Below are positions 1-12,615 of a DNA stretch of 64,000 bases, one piece after another. Origin of the DNA: Monosporascus cannonballus. Lineage: Eukaryota > Ascomycota > Sordariomycetes > Xylariales. Positions within the stretch are counted from its first letter, which is position 1, and every line of letters starts with the position of its first letter. The position numbers and the translations under genes are program-made. The stretch covers positions 372,001-436,000 of the forward strand of contig QJNS01000015.1 in the NCBI GenBank assembly GCA_004154925.1. Reading direction: 5' to 3'. Under the pieces are notes generated by a model, which was not told the DNA's origin, ran no database searches, and saw nothing but the letters and a program-made list of their open reading frames with translations.

Positions 1-2545
1 ATTATTATTTTCTATTATAATGTCAAATATAATCACTAATTACCTTTCTCTTTTTCTTTTCTTCTTTTTTATATATATTTATTTGCTTATTTAATTGTTT
101 TAGAACTTAATAAAATGTGAATATTTATGTGAACAAGATTATAATATTTTTTATTAGTATAAAGAAGTTGTTTTCAAAACAATTAAAATTTTAGAAAAAA
201 AGACTAATTTGTAAAATTATACAATTCAGATAATAATATTATTATTGATTAAAAACTATAAATTCTATAAATATTTGTTAATAAATAAGGCATGAAAGAA
301 TCATTTTAAATTTTGAATCTTAAATATTCAGTATTTGGTTTTTTTATATTAAATCTTCTTTTATTACAAACTACAATATTATATTCGAGACTTAATTTAT
401 TAAATTTTATGAAATATATAATGTAATATTCAAGTATTTAATTATAGTAGCCAATTTAATATATTATATATATATATCTAATTATATAATGCGGTCGAAG
501 AGCATTTGCGAAAAAACCGTATTTCTAAGCGAGCCAAATAAAAAACAGTACAAAAGTTATAACAATACGGTAAAAAACTAATTACGTATAAAATAGTTCT
601 AATTAATTCCATAACTTTCTAACTAGCTTTAATTATTGCTAACGCGAAAAAAAGCGAAAACTTTTTAACAGTCCGTATACTAGGTTAACGGCCTGAAACA
701 CGTTATTTTAAGCTAGATTAGAACTAACAATGTATCGTAAACTATAAGTTACCAAAGCCTGCGGCAGAAGTGTTAAAAAATAGTTCGACTCGAAATTACT
801 AAATTAGTCAAACTTATTAAAATTTATATTTATAATTATTAAATTTAGATTGTATATTATGTAAAGTTAAATGGTTTTATGTATAATTTCTTAAAATATA
901 TCTTATTGATGTACTTAATGTTATAAATATATAAATATTTTATCTTTTTTTACGAAATATTCTTTATTTTATTTTTAAACTTAAATATGAAATAATATAA
1001 CTTTAAATCAATATTATAAAATACTTATTAAAAATTTCAAAATAATATTTTTTAAAAATTTCGTTATTATGTTAGATTTTGTATTTCATTTTTTTCTTTC
1101 TTTTTATATTTTCTTTTAAATAAATATCGAAATATGGTTATTAAACTATTTTAAATACAATTTAAATCTTTATTAACAACGAATATTAAATATATTAATG
1201 TTTTCTATTTTTAAACAAATTCTATAAAATGTATGGTTAATTTTTCAGTTATTTTCAAGAATATAGCTTTTAATATATTATCTATTTGCTTTTTTACTTT
1301 CGCATTATTATAAATTAAACATTTAACCAACTAAAAATCTTTTTAATTTTACATTTTCGTATAAGACGAAAACTAAATGATTATTTTAAAATATAATTAA
1401 GCTACGGTTGAATATTATATTTATAAAATCGAGATCAAATTTATTGAATTTACTTATTTCCGTAATAGTCATCTAATTTTATTTATTTCGCATATAAATA
1501 TTAATATAATTTTCTTGAAATTATTAAAGTTTTTTTTTAAAATTATATAATTTAAATGTAATATTTTTGTATCGTGACATTTTTATCAGAATATATATAT
1601 ATATATTTCGAACCGTCTCTCAAAAGGCTATTATTACTTGGGTATATTTTATAAGTCTATTAAAAATTAGAGTTAAAACATTTATTAATTTCTTTCGTAA
1701 TGTGTATTATTGAAATTAGAATTAACATAATTGCGTTTAAAACAATATTAAGAAATATTTATTATATTGAGCCCACAAGTACTTAAAAATGCATCAATCA
1801 TCGTTTTATTTTCTTAAATATTCCTTAAAATTTCAAAGACCTAATTGTTTTATATATTCTAATAACCAATTAATATTTAGCTTTTAAAGTAAATATATGC
1901 CTTTAATATAGTCAGTTATGATTTTATTAAAACGTATGTTTGCTTCAGCTTGATTACAAGTATATATAACGTTATATAAATAATGTATAAGTCAAATATA
2001 TATAAAATCTCTAACTAAATCTTTAAGTATTTCTTTTTTTACGTTTTCACTTAGTGTATTTTTGATTATAATATAAATTTTGCTTAGAGACCAATGTTTC
2101 AAAAAGAAAATAGCCTATTACGGCTTAGTCTATCGATATAGCTCCAATATATATACAACTGTAATAACTACGACAATTACTATAATTGCGATTATTTTAT
2201 TAATCTTTTGTTTCTGTAATATAATAGTATAATACAACTATAATAATTCAATATGTTTTGTGCAGTATTAAATATTTATATAATTATTACAAATATACAG
2301 TTTTTATTTATTCTTAATAATTAATTAATAAATATTTAAATAAAATAAACTTTAAACTAGTAAATGTAAATAATATTAATTATATTATTATATTTAGCTA
2401 ATTACGTAAAGTTTCATAAGGTGTATTTCTTTTATATACTGTAATACCGATATATATTATTAGTTAATTTAAAAGAAAAATGAGTCAAAAGTTATTATTA
2501 TTTCATCAAAGTTTAAATTATATTCTAAATAATATAGTATTTTAA
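1..2545. other. AT-rich, RIP-like mutated DNA without recognisable gene
   Basis: No open frame of useful length exists on either strand, and TAA/TAG occur in all frames. A slightly less AT-rich stretch at about 490-800 keeps more C and G, mostly in CpG. It may be the remnant of a shorter or later-inserted repeat, but I recognise no protein motif in it. The left edge of the window cuts the block, so its full extent is unknown. Confidence 0.7.
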
Positions 2546-2927
2546 TCTCCCTAGCTTAGCGAGCCTAGAAACAGTTGAGGTAAAAAGAAATTAACCTGAC
2601 ATAGAAACTGATTACGGAATAAACTTAAAATTTTTAAAGACTTTAATACCTTAAATTCTTTGAATTATATAAATAAAATTAAAGAGGTTAAGCAGCTTAC
2701 AAGATTAAGTGATTTGAATATTTCAAGCTAAGTATAAAATATATCTGTTTAATACTTTTCTTAATTTATATAGTAACTGTTTATAATAATATTTTTGTTA
2801 TTTAAGATAGTTTTGATTATACGAAAAGTGATTAAGTTATTTTATTATATAATATTTTACGATATCTTTGTCAATACAAATCTGTAAAACTTAGATTTAA
2901 TAATTAGTTAAACCTTTAACTTCTATA
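2546..2927 (+). repeat. Left LTR-like repeat copy
   Basis: This sequence aligns over its full length with 16157-16534; most differences are C/T or G/A transitions. Shared stretches include CAGAAACT, TAATTACG-like and ATAAAATATAT. The end (TTCTATA here, TGTTATA in the partner) is compatible with a TGTTACA terminus after C-to-T change. TTTAA lies immediately upstream. Confidence 0.6.
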
Positions 2928-4498
2928 GGTTGTAAGATTATATTTAATAATATTGTTAAAGTCTAAACATTATTTAATATTATTAAAATGTCGAATAGTA
3001 TTTAAAAAAAACCTTTATTTAGTAATTTTAGGCCCGAATTCGAAAAGTTGTAATAAAAATCTAAATTTTTATTAATTAAGTTAACGTGATTCGGCGTATA
3101 TAGATTTCTTTATTAAGATAAAGCTTAAAAGTTCGGACCCGTATAATACAAAAAAGAACCTTCGAGCTTGTTTCGCTTAAATATATATTTACTTTTGATT
3201 TTTTCTCTTTAATGAATTAATAGATTAAGTTTTAGCTTTAAAAATATACTTAAGAGAAAATAAGGCCGATTAGTTCGAACTCGTTATAAAGAAGTATTTC
3301 AAAAAATAAAAGTTAAATGAATAGAAATTTATTATCGAAATTTCTTTTCTGTATATTAAGTTTGAAAATTAATTACGTAATAATTTAGATAAATCGAATA
3401 AAACCGGTCGATAATATGACAGAATTTTTATTTACGATAAAAAGGATTAATTTTTAAGTACATAAGTATTTTTAAACATTTCGCAGTTAAAGCGAAATAA
3501 GAAAATAATAAGGCCAAGGTTTTTATCGATGTGCTTTATAAACGATTAAAAGATATTGTCAAATATAAAATATTCAAATTAAGTAATTAATTAGATTAAA
3601 TAAATATATTACAGAAGTAGTTGGAATTAATAACAGATAATTTGTAAACTAAAAAAATATATTACATTTTACAATTCGAATATATTAAAATTAATTAAGA
3701 GAGAAAATGAAATACGTCTTTAATTTCGTATAGTGTTATATAAAGATTTATAGAACTTAACATTATTTATAAACAACACTAAATCTAGATTAAGTATTTT
3801 AAATACGGCAAAATAAGATATAATGTTTATAAATAATAGAAATCTAAAAAGCTCCGATAAATTCATTAGATATCTATATCGGAAGGTGTGTTTAGGGATA
3901 TTTAAAAATAATAATAAAATTATTAATATAATTAAGGCCTAATACGTTTAAGAGCTAACTTAATCAAAGGTTCGACACAAAATGCAAAGAATTAAGAAGT
4001 TGATTTAAAAAGCGTTAGAAATATCATAATACGTTTTAAAAATAATTAAAAAGGTATTAAAATAAATAAAAATTATTGAACTTAAGATGTTAAACCGATA
4101 AGACAGAATATATGTTATATATTATAGAGATAGAAAATATTTAGTATATAAAGAATAAAACATGTTTATTTATTAACGTATTATATATATATATAAAAGG
4201 AGATTGGATTTTCCGAATGAAACGAGAGATGATAATGTAAATAAGCAATAATATCGATAAATAAGTCCTTTATAAATTTACTTCAAAAAATAATATGGCT
4301 AAGAAAATATTTTTATAATTAGTATAGTTGTTAATTTATGAAAAAGTTATTTTAAAATACTGTAAAAAAGATATTATTAGAAAGATATTATGGATTTATA
4401 TTTTTAATTAATATTTATTACAAACTTTAGGACAAAGTAAGAGTTAAAAAGTTCGATAATTTATTCGGAAATCTTATTAAGAAAATAATGGATTATTA

Positions 4499-4900
4499 TG
4501 ACGGCTAATGGGTTTAACCAACTATTAAACCTTAGTCGTACGGGTTTATGTTAGCAGAAGTATCGTGGGAATCTAAGCAATAGATACAGTAATCGTGTTA
4601 CGTCTCGTAATACCAAAAATGCGGAAGCGTATTGCAAACGATTGGTATTGATGAATGTTGCAAGCTGAAACTATTTAAACTATGGAAATAATAAGCATAT
4701 ATATTTTATTTTTATTTATTGGCTTACTACCAATAAGTTGATAATCCGGCTTACTGGCTTACTATTAGTAAATTGGTAATCCGGCTTACTGGCTTATTAC
4801 CAATAAATTAATAATTTATTACGTAACCTGCTTTACCGCGCACTTATAGTTGGGTCGTGGTAAACCGTTTCTGGAAACCGTGGCTCGTGAGGTTATAACA
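4499..4900 (-). repeat. 3' LTR of the Ty3/gypsy element (minus-strand element)
   Basis: This is a 402-bp direct repeat of 10785-11186. It begins TG and ends CA on the plus strand. The last ~180 bp keep more GC and contain short internal repeats built on a GGCTTACT..CCAATAAGTTG theme. A purine-rich tract (minus-strand AAAAAAAAGATCG) abuts it on the internal side, where the polypurine tract should be, which marks it as the 3' LTR. Differences from the partner are mostly RIP-type transitions. Confidence 0.85.
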
Positions 4901-6949
4901 CGATCTTTTTTTTATAGATCTTGCGCTTAAGATTTTTTTTAGTAAGTTTCTTATATTCGTTGAACATGTTTTCCGGTATTTTTAGACGTCGTTCCCGCAA
5001 ATCCGAATAACAACTTGCCCTGGTTAATTTAATTAAACTTAAAGGTTTTAACGCGATATGTTATTTTTTTCTATTTTATCCGGCAGCTTAATTGCCAAAT
5101 AATGGACGGGATTTTTCGTTATAAAGAATATATGCGCAAAGGTCGTTCGTATAACGGAATAAAAGTCATTTTTCCATAATTAATCGTTATATTACAAAGT
5201 CGAAAAAAATAAAAAAAAAGCTAGCCGCTAAAAAACTTTTATCCGAAACTTTTGCGCGTTTTTTTCGCATACGTTATTAACGCCAATATCATTAATTCCA
5301 AAGTGCAAAATTCGTTAATTACGTTTTTCATTTTTTGGACGATTCCAACAATCTTACGCAATTGGAATCAGAATTTGTGGTCGAGGTTTAGGCCTTAAAA
5401 AAAGTGGACGTTATTAATTGGAATACGGTGGACCAAAAATTTCCCTTTTTAAATTTTGTGGATTGGGATATTATTATTTCGAGTAATTCCGTTATTATTA
5501 GTAAAAATTCTTTAACAGGCGCTGGGCGCTAATAAGGTTCTTAGTAAGTTCCCAGATGTTTTCGGAATTTGGATATTTTTTTTACTTGATTAAGTACTAG
5601 GTAAGTCCGTTTTGTTTTCGCATATCGAGGATTTTTTCCACTTTATATACCTATTCCTCCTTTACTTCTATATCGTTTTATACCGTATATACCTTAATTA
5701 TATCCGTTATTAATTGGAATAAAAAAACGTAAAATATTAAATAAAGTTTAATATTTAGTAAAAATTCTAATTAGTAATTATTTTCTTTGATTTTTTAAAC
5801 AATTTTATATGGACAGATATATTTAAAATTAAATTTTTTGCTAAGTCGTTTTATTTGAATATTTTTTATAACGAAGAAAATTATTTCCCCCTTTTCGAAA
5901 GTTAATCCTTTAACTTTTTTTGGTTATAATATTTATTTATTTGATTCAGTACGAATTCTAATTTTATCTTTATTTTCTAATATAATTGTTATAATTATTT
6001 TAACCTAAGAATTATTTTAATATTAATTAAATTATTGTTGTATATTTTCTTATAAATTGTTAAGATAAAATTAAAATTTGCGTTTACAAATATTATTTTG
6101 ATATTTTCGTAATAATGAATATTAGAAGCTAATTATACAATTAGCAATTTCTTAACTTAGTTATTTTATTTATAATTAATATAATATTGTAAATAAGTTT
6201 CCAAAGTATAATTTATTTAATTTATTTATCCATTTATTTATAATTTAAATACGTTAAATAATATATGGCTTAAACCGATTTGTATTATAAGGCCTTGCCA
6301 AAATTTAGATGCGAATATTAATTTTTTGTTTAATATAATTTTTATTAATAATTCGTATATGTTGAAAATTTATTTACAAGAATGTATGCTAGTTATTCGG
6401 CATTTATATTCTCATAATATGGTAAAAAATAAGAAAATTACGTACATCGGGTAACGATTACGAAAATACTATGGTAATATATTTTTATAACTGGATGTTT
6501 TGATATCAGAAATTTAGTAATAAAATTGAATGTAATTAAATACTATAGTCGCCTTACGATTAATAATAACTATAATTTTCCGTATAGCTTATATTGTCGA
6601 ACCTTTTCTTTAGCGCAAATATCGCATTGTTATATAATTTTCTATTTAGTTAATTTTATTTTAAGAAAAGAATATATATGTTAAAGCCGTTCTAAGATTC
6701 TATGGAATCTTGGATATTTATATAACTAATATTCGTATATTTTTTCTACTAAATCTTTCCAATATTCCTGTGGAATTTGCATTTTATACGTTTTTTAATT
6801 TTTTAAAAGGCCGTTATTATATTACTGTATTTTTTAATACATATTTAAAGGTATTACCGGAGTTATCGTAATTTATCGTAAACGTAAATATCGTTTTATA
6901 ATAGTATTAAAAATTATATGGCTAACTTTAACCAATTTCTTTAAGGTTT

Positions 6950-7220
6950 GATCGTTTACTTAAAATATTTGCTTTGCCGTCTTTTGAACCTTTTTTATTG
7001 ATAATAACGAAGTCGAAATTCGCCAATTTTTTTACATAACAAAATTGTCGTCCTGTAAATTTCTTAATCGTAATGAATCGAATAAGATTTTAATAATCCG
7101 TATAAACCTTAACTTAATACAAACTTTTCTTTAGGAAATACCTAAACTTCCAAAATACTATAATAATAGCTATAAATTCCTTATCTGGAATGCCGTAATT
7201 AAATTCGGCTTTTTTTAACT
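6950..7220 (-). pseudogene. RNase H region of the Ty3 pol gene (decayed)
   Basis: The minus strand reads AEFNYGIPDKEFIAI, then a spacing typical of the Ty3 RNase H domain, then VYTDY.NL, TIKKFTGRQ and a tail ending KLANFD. These match the AECNYEIYDKELLAI, VLTDHKNL, TTKQLNRRQ and FLSRFNF signposts of the family. Tyr replaces His in the TDHKNL motif and stops interrupt the frame, both explained by transitions. It lies immediately downstream of the RT core, as expected. Confidence 0.75.
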
Positions 7221-7639
7221 TATACGAAAAAATACAATAAGGTGCAATTTGCTTTAATTATTTCGTTATTTAATTATTATACTTAACGCGTAATCCGAAA
7301 TATCCGTTTGTAGCTTTACGGAATAGTTTAAATCGTACATAATTAATACTAATTCGTTAATAATTGCATTTTTGATATTCTAAAATACCATTTCTATATC
7401 TGGCGTTTATTAGAATTTTTTTTTCGTAAAATTCGTTAGAGATATAGCTATTCTGTTAAAATTTTAAATAAATTTTCTATAATAATTAGCGAATTCAAAA
7501 AATACCTATACTTCCTTAATTATCGTTAGCGTTTGTTATTCTGTAACTGCAGCAACTTTTTTAAGATTTATCCTAATATGTCCTAGGGTAATAATATATT
7601 CCAGATATTCCACTTCCTATATATGGAATTAATTTTTTT

Positions 7640-7830
7640 CTGCGTTAATAAATAGCTTTACGTTTTGTAAAATTTAAAAAACTTTTTAAACGTATCTTAT
7701 ATGTACTTTTTTTGTTTTCGAGAAAATAAGAATATTATCGAGATAGCAAGTAAAGAAAATATCGAGATATTTTCGTAATACGAAATTAACTATTCGCTGG
7801 AAAATTATTAATACGTTTGTAAGTCCCATT
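7640..7830 (-). pseudogene. Reverse transcriptase core of the Ty3 pol gene with mutated active site
   Basis: The minus strand reads VNFVLRKYLDIF, then CYLDNILIFS, then further downstream KKFFKFYKT. These correspond to INxVLREYLDxF, YLDDILIYS and VLxxLxxxxL of Ty3/gypsy reverse transcriptases. The catalytic YLDD is YLDN (7734-7745), a GAC to AAC transition of the kind RIP produces, so the enzyme would be dead even without the surrounding stops. The presence of the YxDD box in this order fixes the element's orientation. Confidence 0.85.
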
Positions 7831-10784
7831 AATATAACCAAATACTTAAATAATCCATATCCTTTTTTGGTCCTATTAAGGTTGTATTTATTTCGGATAT
7901 CGAACCCTATAAATTATTTAATTCTGTAAAATCGGTTTTTTATTTCTGTAATTAAGGATAATAATATTCGATTTTTGATGATAATATCGTTTATTTATCG
8001 ATAATTAATCATAAGTCGTAATTTTTCATTTTTTTGAGGTACGAAAAACATAAAGTATCCTGCTAGTGATTTCGAAGGTCGAATCAATCCCTTTTATAGC
8101 CGATTTTACAGGTATTTTTTGAAAGTACGTAATTCGTTTTTACTGAAATTGTAAATAAGGTAAAACTTTATCGATTTTTTTTAAAAACTATTTTATAATT
8201 TTATTCGTTATGTTTTGGTAACTTCGTATCAAGCTTCTTTCTGAAAAGCTGCTTATATTTATAATATTATAGTGGCATATTAATTAGATTTTCTGATTTT
8301 TGTGGTTATTGTTTTTGTCATTTTAAATTGTTATTTAATTGCTTTAATTTCGCTTTAATAGTAATAACGATATGTTATATTTTTTAATATCTATTTTTTA
8401 TATCTTATCCCTTTAGGTAATAAGGTTTTTATCGTATCTTTATGCCTATATTCGTCGTTATTATCGAGCGAATATTAAAATTTTATTTGTTTTTGTTTGT
8501 TAATAGGAAATAAAGTGAATTTTATTTGGCCAGTTCCGCCGTTAATCAAAATTTCGTATTAACGTATCTATAATAATCCTAAGATTATATCGTAATTCCT
8601 AAATAAAATAACATCGAAATTAACCGTTTGGTATAATCCTTTAATGAATATTTCGAAATAATTAATTTCGCGTATAACTTTTCCGTTATCGCAGGTAAAT
8701 TCCTAACTTTCGGCATTCGTTATTATATAAGGTTGTAACTTATATCTTTATGGCAATTTAAATTTATTAATTATATCCATTATAATATAATTTCTACTTA
8801 AAGTTCCTTAATTTATTATTATAATATATTAATACGTTCCGATTCGTATATCCAAAGTAATAAAGTTATTGGTATTTTTTATTGTCGCGTTTAAAGCCTT
8901 TTTTGGGAATTCCTTTTAATTTTTTTAAGTTTCGTTATTTTGCGTGTTTTTTATAAGTAACTTTTTTTTAAATTTCTATTCGAATTTATTAAGCTTTATT
9001 TATGTTTTTTTCGTTTAACGCGTTAAATTATTATATTTGTCGTTATTGCCGGCGTACTGTTCTTTTAAATTATATCAGTTATTCTTAATTTTGTTGCAAT
9101 TTTTCTACTTATCGAATAAATTATTCTTTTATATTTGCGAGTACATTTTATTGTACGTTATTCTAATTATCGTTTTAAAAAAACTTTTACATTAATATAT
9201 TTTTTGAAAATCTTTTTTTCAAGGATTTATAATAAATATTAATTGAAAATAGAAATCCATAATAATTTTCTAGCAAAAGTTTTTTACTATATTAAATTAA
9301 TTCCTTTTCCGTTTACTAATTATATTACTTATAATAATAAAAAAAGTTTTTTTACGGACATTGCTTTTTTCGGGCTAATTTTTTGTTTCAGCTAATTACT
9401 GGATATTTCTTAAGCTTAGAAATCGAAATTATCGATATCATTATTTATCGTTTTTGTTATTTCCGATACGGCTTAGAAAATCAAATCCCTTATAATATAT
9501 GCGGATAATTCGTTCGTAAATATGCTACTTTTATTTTTCGCAATCCGGATATTCTCGTCGTCGATAATATATAGTATGTATTTTGCCGTATCGATTAAGG
9601 GTTTCAGTACAGACTTTTTCCGTTTAGTTCTAATATTCGCATAATTATTCTTATAGTGCTTTTTATTATGTTTACGATATTTATTAAGCCAGTTTCCTGG
9701 CTTTTCATATTTTTCGTCGAATTTTTATTTTAATAGTCCTTATTAAACCTTTTGCCGTAAGCCTGATACGTATTTGGCTTAAATTATGTTAATAGCTTTA
9801 TTATCGTTTCTTTAATTATTCCTAGATTGTTTTTCTGGTATAGGTATCTAATTATCTTACTGTGGCTTTTTGGGTTTCCTATATTTGTAGGCCTTATGTC
9901 CCATTTTGCCATAATTAAAGTATTTAATCTGGCTCTGGTTTTGTTTATAGGTAACGCCAAATTCCATAAGTCCTGGCGCCGTTCTATAAGAAGTAAGAAG
10001 TACGTCTCGTTTTTTCCTTTAATTAGATTTGTTATATCCCGAAAGTAAGCTATATTAACCTTTTTTTTATCGTTTTTCAAATTGTTAATTATTAATCTTA
10101 ATTACTTTTGTAATATACCGGTTTAGGGCAATTAATTATTTAATTCGAATAATCTTATCCTTTATATTGTCCTTTAACCCTTTATAAAATATGTCGATAA
10201 AAATATCGGCTTTATTATTTCTTTATCCGGCCTTAGCTATAAAGCTTTTAAAGGTTACGGCGTACTTAAACGTAAATCCTGTTTGTCAGAATTATAAAAG
10301 TTATTAAACCGTAAATCTTTTCTTATCCGGATTGCCGAAATTATCGCGCATTTTATTTTCGAAATTAGTATAAAGTAAAAAAATCATATTAATAAAATCC
10401 TTTTTATTCGATTTTTCTATTTCTAGGAAATTCCTTATAATAGGTTCAAACCAGTTAATAACGTCTCCCGTTAAGCATATTTTTACTATTAGAGTCTGAT
10501 CTGCCGGGTCGCTAAGGTTTAAAAAGCGAAAATAAACTTGTACCTAAATTAAAAAGGTTTAAAAATTGTCCTTTTTATTATAAGGCTTCGGTTTCCTAGA
10601 TTTTATACAGGCGAAAAAGATTTAGGTAAATAGCGTAATTTTAATTTGTCTGATTTTTTTTCTAGTTCTCGATTTCAAACCTTAAATTATTAAATAAGGG
10701 TTTCCTAATCGCTAATCGATATTTTAACAATATTAAATATTATTCAAAGTTTAATAATATTACTGAACAAAACCTTGTAACGTA

Positions 10785-11186
10785 TAACGGTTAATAGATT
10801 TAACTAATTATTAAACTTTAATCGTACGGGTTTATATTAATAGAAATATCGTAAAAATTCAAAGAATAAATACAATAATCGTATTATGTTTTGTAATACC
10901 AAAAGTACGAAAACGTATTATAAACGAAAAATATTAATAAATATTACAAGCTAAAGTTATTTAAATTATGGAAATAATAAGCGTATATATCTTATTCCTA
11001 TTTGCTGGCTTACCACCAGTAAGTTGGTAATCCGGCTTACTGGTTTACTACCAATAAGTTGGTGATCCGGCTTATTGGCTTACCACCAGTGAGTTGATGA
11101 TTTATCACGTGACCTGCCCCACCGCGCACCTGTGGTTGGGTCGTAGTAGACCGTTTCTAGAGACCGTGGCTCGTTAGATCATAACA
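10785..11186 (-). repeat. 5' LTR of the Ty3/gypsy element
   Basis: This is the partner of 4499-4900, exactly the same length (402 bp). Its outer third is less mutated and keeps GC-rich motifs such as CCCCACCGCGCACC and GAGACCGTGGCTCG, the latter also in the other LTR. Upstream of the TAACGG terminus (TG changed to TA) the internal domain begins on the left side. I do not see a clear tRNA primer-binding site. Confidence 0.85.
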
Positions 11187-11894
11187 ATTATAAAGCGTTT
11201 AGTAACATGTTATCTATTATGCGTGAAAATGATTTATTAAACAACTTAGAAGTTATAATATAATTAATAATAATTAATATAACTACAAAACTAAATACTC
11301 TGGTAGAAATACTATTATTAATACTTTAATATATTATAAAAAAAGTGTAAATAAGGTTTGAAAAATTTGAAAAGGAAATTTTAAAAAAGGTTATATGCAA
11401 AAGAAGTCGTAAAATAAAGAAATATAGAAAATTTAAAGGAAATTTTTAAAAAAGTATTTTAACGTAATGGTAAAAGTTGTCAATAATTTTGAGATTTTAA
11501 ATATACGAATTAGAACATATTAATATATAGTAAAAATATATTAAAAGATTTTGGCTAATAATAATGTAATATTAAATATTATTAGTAAATTTAAATTATT
11601 ATTCTAATTTAAATTAAAATTTTACATCATTATAATTATCGGAAAATTAAAGTTCTCCATATAATAAATAAAAAATTCAATACGAAATTAATTATATAGA
11701 AATTTTATTTAAAAATAATATTTAATAATACATTTCGATATTATTGTATTTCAGAATTACAACATAGTTTTATAATTATTATAAATAACGTACTATATAA
11801 GTAAGATAGATATATAAGTAAATTGAACACCTTTTTTAATACTTTCATTATTTAACTTTAATTACCTAATCTATAATATAAAACAATTTTCAAA
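11187..11894. other. AT-rich DNA between Ty3 LTR and satellite
   Basis: No gene or motif was recognised. If the nested-element interpretation is right, this is the continuation of the outer retrotransposon's internal domain after the Ty3 insertion. It is too mutated to read. Confidence 0.5.
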
Positions 11895-12615
11895 AACGTT
11901 AATCGAATACGCGACAGTTATCGACGGTATTTCCGAATTATATATACGTACTTTTTTATCCGGGTTTAAAATGCCAATAATCGACGGTTAGTTACCGTCA
12001 AAAGTTAAAACAGAAAAATAAAACGCGTTCAAATTAATATTATGTCCAATTCGTAAATATAAACGCCGACCGAATATAGAACGATTATCGACGGTGCTCT
12101 CGAATTATATATACACGTATTTTTTTATTTAAACTTAAAATATTAATATTTAATAATTAGTTATTATCGAAGATTAAGACGAAAAAATAAAATATATCCG
12201 AATTGATATTATATCTAATTTACGAATAAATATATCGACCGAATATAGGACGATTATCGACGGTATCCTCGAATTATATAAATATGTTGTCTTATTTGGG
12301 CTTACAATATTAATAACCGATAATTGGTAATCGTCGAAGATCAGGACGAAAAAATAAAAGGCGCCCGAATTGATATTATGTTTAATTTGCATATATAAAC
12401 GTTAATCAAATACAGGACGATTGTCGACGATATCCTCGAATTATATATATGCACGTTTTTTTATCGGGGCTTAAAATGTTAATAATCGACGGTTGGTTAT
12501 CGTCGAAAGTTAAAACGAAAAGATAAAATACGCCCGAATTAATATTATGTCCAATCCGCAAATATAGACGCCGACCGAATACAGGACGATTATCGACGGT
12601 ATCCTCGATCTATAT
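11895..12615. repeat. Tandem satellite, ~168-bp unit, about 4 copies
   Basis: The motif CGACGGT (one copy CGACGAT) recurs at 11922, 12089, 12258, 12425 and 12594, spacings of 167, 169, 167 and 169 bp. The text between is the same each time: CGAATTATATA, then a T-rich tract, then an AATAATCGACGG-like stretch, then TTAATATTATGTCCAAT-like, then ACCGAATA.AGGACGATT. Each unit contains a short inverted repeat (TCGACG at 12486-12491 and CGTCGA at 12501-12506 in the last full unit). GC content is above that of the flanks. Short frames crossing it are not genes. Confidence 0.9.

Larger units (their letters stand above)
4499..11186 (-). mobile_element. Complete but RIP-inactivated Ty3/gypsy LTR retrotransposon
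   Basis: The element is about 6.7 kb with equal 402-bp LTRs and possible ATTA target duplications (4495-4498 and 11187-11190). Read on the minus strand, the internal region carries a reverse transcriptase core around 7640-7830 and an RNase H region around 6950-7220. Both lie 3-4 kb from the 5' LTR at 10785-11186. This fits the gag, protease, RT, RNase H, integrase order of Ty3/gypsy elements. Every frame is broken by TAA/TAG at former CAA/CAG/CGA-type codons, so no protein can be made. It sits inside the repeat pair 2546-2927/16157-16534 and so appears younger than that element. Confidence 0.85.

Noticed and set aside
9784..10080. 98-aa minus frame and its 73-aa plus partner
   Set aside because: Both lie inside the mutated Ty3 internal domain; the minus frame is a short surviving piece of retrotransposon coding sequence, not a host gene.
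12174..12392. 72-aa minus frame
   Set aside because: It spans more than one unit of the 168-bp satellite and reflects the repeat period.
11895..12615. Regularly spaced repeats as a CRISPR array
   Set aside because: The whole ~168-bp unit is repeated, with no short repeat/unique spacer structure, and the DNA is fungal in character.
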